A DNA stretch of 64,000 nt from an uncultured Spirochaetales bacterium. GTDB taxonomy: Bacteria; Spirochaetota; Spirochaetia; Sphaerochaetales; Sphaerochaetaceae. The notes below the pieces were generated by a model, which was not told where the DNA came from, made no database searches, and worked only from the letters and a program-made list of their open reading frames with translations. Below, piece by piece: positions 60,292 to 64,000 of this stretch (position 1 is the stretch's first letter; every line of letters starts with the position of its first letter). The stretch spans positions 372,001 to 436,000 of the forward strand of contig CASFDW010000001.1 of assembly GCA_949293595.1 (NCBI GenBank), in the 5' to 3' direction. Made by a program: the position numbers and the translations under genes.

Positions 60292-60552
60292 TTACTCTGT
60301 AACCTTTTCAACGATGGAACAGTACTTCCTGTTGTTCCTCTCATGGAAGAGGACGGTTCCCGTAACCTTCGCAAAAAGGGTGTAGTCCTTGCCAAGCCCG
60401 CAGTTCGCACCCGGGTGGATCTTGGTTCCCTTCTGGCGGACAATGATCTCTCCGGCGTTGACAAGCTGTCCGCCGAACCTCTTTACGCCGAGGCGCTGTG
60501 AATTCGAATCTCTTCCGTTCTTGGAGGATCCGCCACCTTTCTTATGTGCCAT
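60292..60552 (-). CDS. rpmA: 50S ribosomal protein L27
   Basis: 86 residues starting [20 protein letters not shown], the conserved N-terminus that reaches the peptidyl-transferase centre. It lacks the cleavable extension seen in Firmicutes, and no prp protease gene separates it from rplU. AAGGAGG precedes the ATG. Confidence 0.97.
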   Translation of the reverse strand: MAHKKGGGSSKNGRDSNSQRLGVKRFGGQLVNAGEIIVRQKGTKIHPGANCGLGKDYTLFAKVTGTVLFHERNNRKYCSIVEKVTE

Positions 60553-60563
60553 CTTGTTCCTCC

Positions 60564-60843
60564 TTAACCTGTGATCTTAGAGAACTTGATCTCTACATAC
60601 TGTTCACGATGTCCCTGGGTCCTTCTGTAACCCTTTCTTCTGTGGAACTTGTAAACCTTGATCTTCTCGCCCTTCTTGATCGATATAAGGTGTGCCGAAC
60701 CTGGCGTTGTCTCCATCGACGATGGCAAGAACCTTGTCTGTCTCGTAAGTCTCACCGGCTGCGATTCCGAGAAGGTCCACCAGGACGCTCTCGCCTTCGA
60801 CCGCCTTGTACTGCTTACCTGCAATTTCAACTAATGCGTACAT
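60564..60843 (-). pseudogene. rplU: Interrupted gene for 50S ribosomal protein L21
   Basis: The first 54 codons (MYALVEIAGKQYK... to GTPYI) are normal L21 in one frame. The C-terminal half (IKKGEKIKVYKFHRRKGYRR... to ITG-stop) is normal L21 in another frame. The two halves join near 60680. Start to stop is 280 bp, not a multiple of three, and about 32 bp short of a usual rplU, so roughly 10-12 codons of the middle are missing as well as the frame. A GATCAAG repeat flanks the junction. As written, translation would stop at 60604 after 79 residues. AAGGA precedes the ATG and the promoter is intact. Confidence 0.85.
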
Positions 60844-60884
60844 TCTTGGGTCCTTATTCAAATTTGATTTCCCCTCTCTTATAT

Positions 60885-60913
60885 CCGATTGCGGAAAAAG
60901 TTGGAACAGAAAA
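60885..60913 (-). promoter_or_regulatory. Predicted promoter of rplU-rpmA-obg
   Basis: Minus strand: TTCCAA and TATAAG separated by 17 bp, followed by a leader of about 35-40 nt with AAGGA. Positions are approximate to a few bases. Confidence 0.5.
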
Positions 60914-60957
60914 AGCATCGAAAAGCCACGGATGGCGTAAAAAAAAATAAAAACTAA

Positions 60958-60971
60958 CTACCATTCGGTAG
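60958..60971 (+). promoter_or_regulatory. Inverted repeat CTACC-ATTC-GGTAG upstream of the TetR gene
   Basis: 5-bp perfect arms around ATTC, overlapping the -35 area of the TetR gene. A typical position for autoregulation by a TetR-family protein. Confidence 0.5.
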
Positions 60972-60991
60972 ATTTTATACGATTTGAACGG

Positions 60992-60997
60992 TATCAT
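60992..60997 (+). promoter_or_regulatory. -10 element of the TetR gene
   Basis: TATCAT, 6 nt before the ATG at 61004; no Shine-Dalgarno site, so leaderless geometry. Confidence 0.45.
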
Positions 60998-61003
60998 CAA
61001 ATC

Positions 61004-61549
61004 ATGAAGATCAAAAGTAAGGAAGAAATACTGGAAGAATGCGCGGCCATAATCGGCTCTGGGGAGGATTTCTCCCTTTCGCTGCTGGCAAACCAGCTCG
61101 GGATAAGGAAGGCAAGCCTCTACCACCACTTTTCATCAAAAGAGGAGATGCTCGGCCAGATGTACGGGATGTACCACAGGAGGCTTGTCTCGCAGGGCTA
61201 CAGGATCACATTGTCCTCAAGTCTGGAAAACGATCTGGGCAACCTTGTCGCACATTGGACGGCACTTTACCTGTCGGACGGGTTCTTCCTGTATCTCAGA
61301 GCGCTCATGATGCTCAGGTTCAAGGACAGGCAGGCGGAGGAAGAGGCGCGTTCGCTCTCCCTGATGCTTTCCAGCCAGAGCCGCGTGGTAATGGAACACC
61401 ATCTGGGAGACGGAAAAGGTGCTGAGACCCCGTACATGCTCTTTTCGTCCCTTCTGGAAAAAAAACTTGAAGACATACTGCTGTACCAGAGGGACGAAGG
61501 CGACATGGACGAGCTTTCAAAAAAGTTCGCCCGGTTCGTATCACATTGA
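61004..61549 (+). CDS. TetR/AcrR-family transcriptional regulator
   Basis: 181 residues. N-terminal DNA-binding domain (about 5-50: ILEECAAIIGSGEDFSLSLLANQLGIRKASLYHHFSSKEEML, read in parts), with the recognition helix ending in KASLYHHF. The C-terminal ligand domain is helical and unassigned. Own promoter and an inverted repeat next to it; the 3' end overlaps argS by 9 bp. No efflux gene is adjacent, so the target is unknown. Confidence 0.87.
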   Translation: MKIKSKEEILEECAAIIGSGEDFSLSLLANQLGIRKASLYHHFSSKEEMLGQMYGMYHRRLVSQGYRITLSSSLENDLGNLVAHWTALYLSDGFFLYLRALMMLRFKDRQAEEEARSLSLMLSSQSRVVMEHHLGDGKGAETPYMLFSSLLEKKLEDILLYQRDEGDMDELSKKFARFVSH

Positions 61550-63346
61550 TTCCAAGAACGGTATTCCGACCAGAGCGAACCCGTTCTTGAGAACCTGGAG
61601 CACGGCCCGGCAAAGAGAAAGACGGGCCGAGACAAGCTCCGGAGATCCGGCCTTGAGGATCTGGTTGTCATGATAATAATGGCTGAACGTCTTCGCCACG
61701 TCATACAGGAACGAAGTGATGACCGACGGATCGAAGCCGGCAGCGGCCTCCGCCACAAGGGACGGATATGAAGACAGAAGAAGTATGAGATGCTCCTCAT
61801 CCTCGTTGCACAAGAGGCTTCCGTCAACATCGGATGCGGACGCAATACCGTCCTCCTCGGCTTTTTTGAGGATCGACGATATCCTTGCACCCATGTACTC
61901 GAGATATGGCCCTGTGTTGCCGCTGAAGGATATGGACTTCTTCGGATCGAATATCATGTCGCGGACAGGACTGACCTGCAGCAGGTAGTAGTTGAGCGCC
62001 GCAAGGGCTATCTTGCGGCTGGTTTCATCCACATCCCCAACAAGCGCCTCGCGTCCTTTTGAGACTATCTCCTCCTTTGCAAGGGCCGAAAGCTCCGCAA
62101 GCAAGTCGTCGGCGTCGACGACGGTCCCTTCACGGCTCTTCATCTTGCCTTCGGGAAGATTGACCATCCCGTATGACAGGTGGTGCAAGCCGTCGGCCCA
62201 TGTGTAGCCCAGCTTCTTCAGAATATGGAACAGGACCTTGAAATGGTATGCCTGCTCGGATGCCACGACATAGATCATGCTGTCGAACGGCCAATCCTCG
62301 TGACGGCGGATTGCGGTTCCAAGATCCTGTGTTATGTAGATCGTGGTCCCATCCTTCCTGAGGAGGACCTTCCTGTCCAAGCCGATGTCGGAGAGGTCGA
62401 TCTGCACGGATCCGTCCTTCTCCCGGAAGAACACACCCTCCTCAAGTCCCTTGAGGACCTCGCTCTTGCCAAACTTGTAGGTATCGCTCTCGTAATAATA
62501 CCTGTCGAAACTGATGCCCATGTCCCTGTAGCTCTGCTCAAGTCCGTCGAGCGTCCATTTGTTCATCGTCCGCCAAAGGGCGAGGACCTCCTCATCCCCG
62601 TCCTCCCAGGCCTTGAGCATCCTCTGGGCCCTGGCATCGGGACTGTCGGCCCTGAGCTTTTCCGCCTCGTCGTTGCGCCCTTCCTTCTCCAGGGCCACGA
62701 TGCGGCCTTCATACTCCTTGGACCAGTTTGCGAACCTGACATAGTAGCGTCCGACGAAATGGTCGCCCTTCTCCCCGGTGTCCGCAGGTGTCTCGCCATT
62801 AGAGAATTCCTTGTAGGCAAGCATGCTCTTGCATATGTGGACACCACGGTTGTTGATGAGGTTGACCTTCATCACTTCGGCTCCGTTGGCTTTCAATATG
62901 GCCGCGACGCTCTCGCCGAGGCTGTCGTTGCGCATATGTCCGAGATGGAGGGGTTTGTTCGTATTCGGACAGGAGAACTCCAGCATGACCTTCTTGCCAC
63001 GGAGGCTGGAATTGCATCCGTACGAACTTCCCTCCATCCCTATTTTCCTGACAAGATCGGAAAAGAGCGACGAGCTGTCGATCTTCACATTGAGATAGGC
63101 GCCGGCGGTCGACAAAGTGCCAGCCGGATGCTCCGCCTTGGAAAGGATTTCCTTCACATCCGCGGCAATCCTTGCAGGATTCATCCCCTTGATCCTGGCA
63201 TAAGGGAACATCGGAAATGCGATATCGCCCATCTCGGGCTTTGGTGGAACACCCATGTTCGGTTCCGGGAAATCCGTCGCCCCGAGATATGTTCCGAGGG
63301 CCCTTGCAACACAATCCTTCCATTCGTTTTTGATCTTATCTATCAT
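61541..63346 (-). CDS. argS: Arginyl-tRNA synthetase
   Basis: Charges tRNA-Arg. 601 residues. HIGH-type motif NTNKPLHLGHMRND; the KMSKS-equivalent KMKSREGTVV, a common ArgRS variant; and a C-terminal DALR anticodon-binding domain (SPELVSARLSLCRAVLQVLKNG). 9 bp after birA; converges on the TetR gene. Confidence 0.95.
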   Translation of the reverse strand: MIDKIKNEWKDCVARALGTYLGATDFPEPNMGVPPKPEMGDIAFPMFPYARIKGMNPARIAADVKEILSKAEHPAGTLSTAGAYLNVKIDSSSLFSDLVRKIGMEGSSYGCNSSLRGKKVMLEFSCPNTNKPLHLGHMRNDSLGESVAAILKANGAEVMKVNLINNRGVHICKSMLAYKEFSNGETPADTGEKGDHFVGRYYVRFANWSKEYEGRIVALEKEGRNDEAEKLRADSPDARAQRMLKAWEDGDEEVLALWRTMNKWTLDGLEQSYRDMGISFDRYYYESDTYKFGKSEVLKGLEEGVFFREKDGSVQIDLSDIGLDRKVLLRKDGTTIYITQDLGTAIRRHEDWPFDSMIYVVASEQAYHFKVLFHILKKLGYTWADGLHHLSYGMVNLPEGKMKSREGTVVDADDLLAELSALAKEEIVSKGREALVGDVDETSRKIALAALNYYLLQVSPVRDMIFDPKKSISFSGNTGPYLEYMGARISSILKKAEEDGIASASDVDGSLLCNEDEEHLILLLSSYPSLVAEAAAGFDPSVITSFLYDVAKTFSHYYHDNQILKAGSPELVSARLSLCRAVLQVLKNGFALVGIPFLESM

Positions 63347-63355
63347 CTTGTCTTC

Positions 63356-64000
63356 CTAAAACGTGTTCAATATATAGTTTTGTCCTTCATGATTCAAGTT
63401 GATTGTGACCTCGGCGGAGGAAAAATGCTCCTCTCCCCCATCCGCATAGCCCACAACGAGATAGCCGTCGTCATCGATGCCGGTTATGACGCCTTCCTTC
63501 ACACAGCCGTCCTTCGTACGTCTCTCGATCCCGTGTCCGATCAGAAAGCACATCGAGCGGTAACGCGGAAGAAAATCCTCCCTAAGAACCGAAACAACCT
63601 TTGAAACGGTCAGTCCGAGGATCTCCGCCCTGTTGAATATCCGCCCGGTTTCAATATACAGTCCTGTCGCCCTTCCGGAAAGGGATGAAAGCTCCCGCTC
63701 GGGCGTATTCACATTGATTCCAATTCCGATGATGGCCGCCTCGAGCCCGCCAAGCTCCAGGTCGACGACACCCTCCGTCAGAATTCCGGTGCATTTCTTT
63801 CCATCCAGATAGACGTCGTTGACCCATTTTATGGAAAAATCCAGACCACTTACGGTCTTCAGGGTCTCGGCCACGGCAACCGCAGCGGCTGTGGTTATGA
63901 GGCCGGCCTTCGGCAGATGGCATCTGGGCAGGCACAGAGAGAAATAAAGCCCGCCGCTCGGGCTCTCGAAACGGCGTCCAAGCCGTCCTTTTCCCCCGGT
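63356..64000 (-). CDS. birA: Biotin-protein ligase (partial, N-terminus beyond the window)
   Basis: Attaches biotin to carboxyl carrier proteins. 214 residues are present, from TGGKGRLGRRFESPSGGLYFS (the biotinyl-AMP loop, usually GRGRxGRxW) through KWVNDVYLDGKKCTGILTE to a C-terminal SH3-like domain. The motif usually KWPNDV reads KWVNDV. Whether it has an N-terminal repressor helix-turn-helix cannot be seen. Upstream of argS in the same operon. Confidence 0.9.
   Translation of the reverse strand, partial: TGGKGRLGRRFESPSGGLYFSLCLPRCHLPKAGLITTAAAVAVAETLKTVSGLDFSIKWVNDVYLDGKKCTGILTEGVVDLELGGLEAAIIGIGINVNTPERELSSLSGRATGLYIETGRIFNRAEILGLTVSKVVSVLREDFLPRYRSMCFLIGHGIERRTKDGCVKEGVITGIDDDGYLVVGYADGGEEHFSSAEVTINLNHEGQNYILNTF

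Noticed and set aside
60604..60843. Programmed frameshift as an explanation for rplU
   Set aside because: Even a perfect frame change would leave about 10-12 residues of L21 missing, and there is no slippery heptamer with a following structure.
1..64000. CRISPR arrays, rRNA genes, insertion sequences, integrases or prophage genes
   Set aside because: I looked for repeated spacers, rRNA signature sequences, transposase-like proteins and inverted ends, and saw none.

Overview
The window looks like chromosomal DNA of a fairly GC-rich, uncultured spirochaete, most likely close to Sphaerochaeta/Treponema. The reasons are the eukaryotic-type isoleucyl-tRNA synthetase, SpoVG in a genome with no sporulation genes in view, single-chain glycyl-tRNA synthetase, periplasmic binding proteins whose signal peptides end in FA(N/G)G, many lipoproteins, a UPF0164/FadL-like outer-membrane barrel, and an L21-L27-Obg-NadD-YqeK-RsfS cluster. 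Taxonomy is inferred from gene content only. Genes are tightly packed, with many 1-50 bp overlaps.

Layout. 1-17.1 kb is housekeeping: ileS, cca, rnc-acpP-rpmF, a tryptophanase-family lyase, ybaK, yidD, a ftsH-lepA-galM-udk operon, rplY-pth-tilS, and spoVG-tRNA-Gln. 17.1-25 kb holds ispE, a SMUG1-type uracil-DNA glycosylase, a HAD phosphatase, cysK, an acyl-CoA synthetase, and a three-gene methylthioadenosine operon (mtaD, cupin, mtnA). 25-38.6 kb is a visibly AT-rich catabolic island: operon A (FucI-like isomerase, DhaK, DhaL, RpiB-like, IclR), a GntR/FCD regulator, a second IclR, operon B (TctC-TctB-TctA, HpaI aldolase, DapA-like aldolase, YhcH-like) and an FGGY kinase. Operons A and B share two kinds of operator-like site. 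38.7-42.8 kb carries tyrS, glyS and gltX. 42.8-47.1 kb is a compact five-gene operon: PHP phosphoesterase, RloA/AbiLi-like ATPase, RloB/AbiLii-like Toprim protein, seven-TM LuxR regulator and alpha/beta hydrolase. Both defence-type partners have lost residues normally needed for catalysis. 47.3-50 kb holds poorly known envelope genes and a 50-residue acidic microprotein that I found outside long ORFs. 50-53 kb is a TrpXYZ-type importer. 53-55.7 kb encodes an outer-membrane barrel and a lipoprotein, followed by a MATE pump. 57-64 kb holds rsfS, yqeK, nadD, obg, rpmA, a broken rplU, a TetR regulator, argS and the 3' part of birA.

Expression logic. About a dozen transcripts appear to start at, or within a few bases of, their start codon: a -10 hexamer lies 6-9 nt before the ATG/GTG and no Shine-Dalgarno site is present. 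Genes inside operons have clear Shine-Dalgarno sites. This suggests widespread leaderless transcription for first genes.

Most promising for follow-up: the degenerate RloA/RloB pair inside the PHP/LuxR/hydrolase operon, the leaderless-promoter pattern, the AT-rich sugar/sugar-acid island with its shared operators, the mtaD-cupin-mtnA operon, and the interrupted rplU gene.
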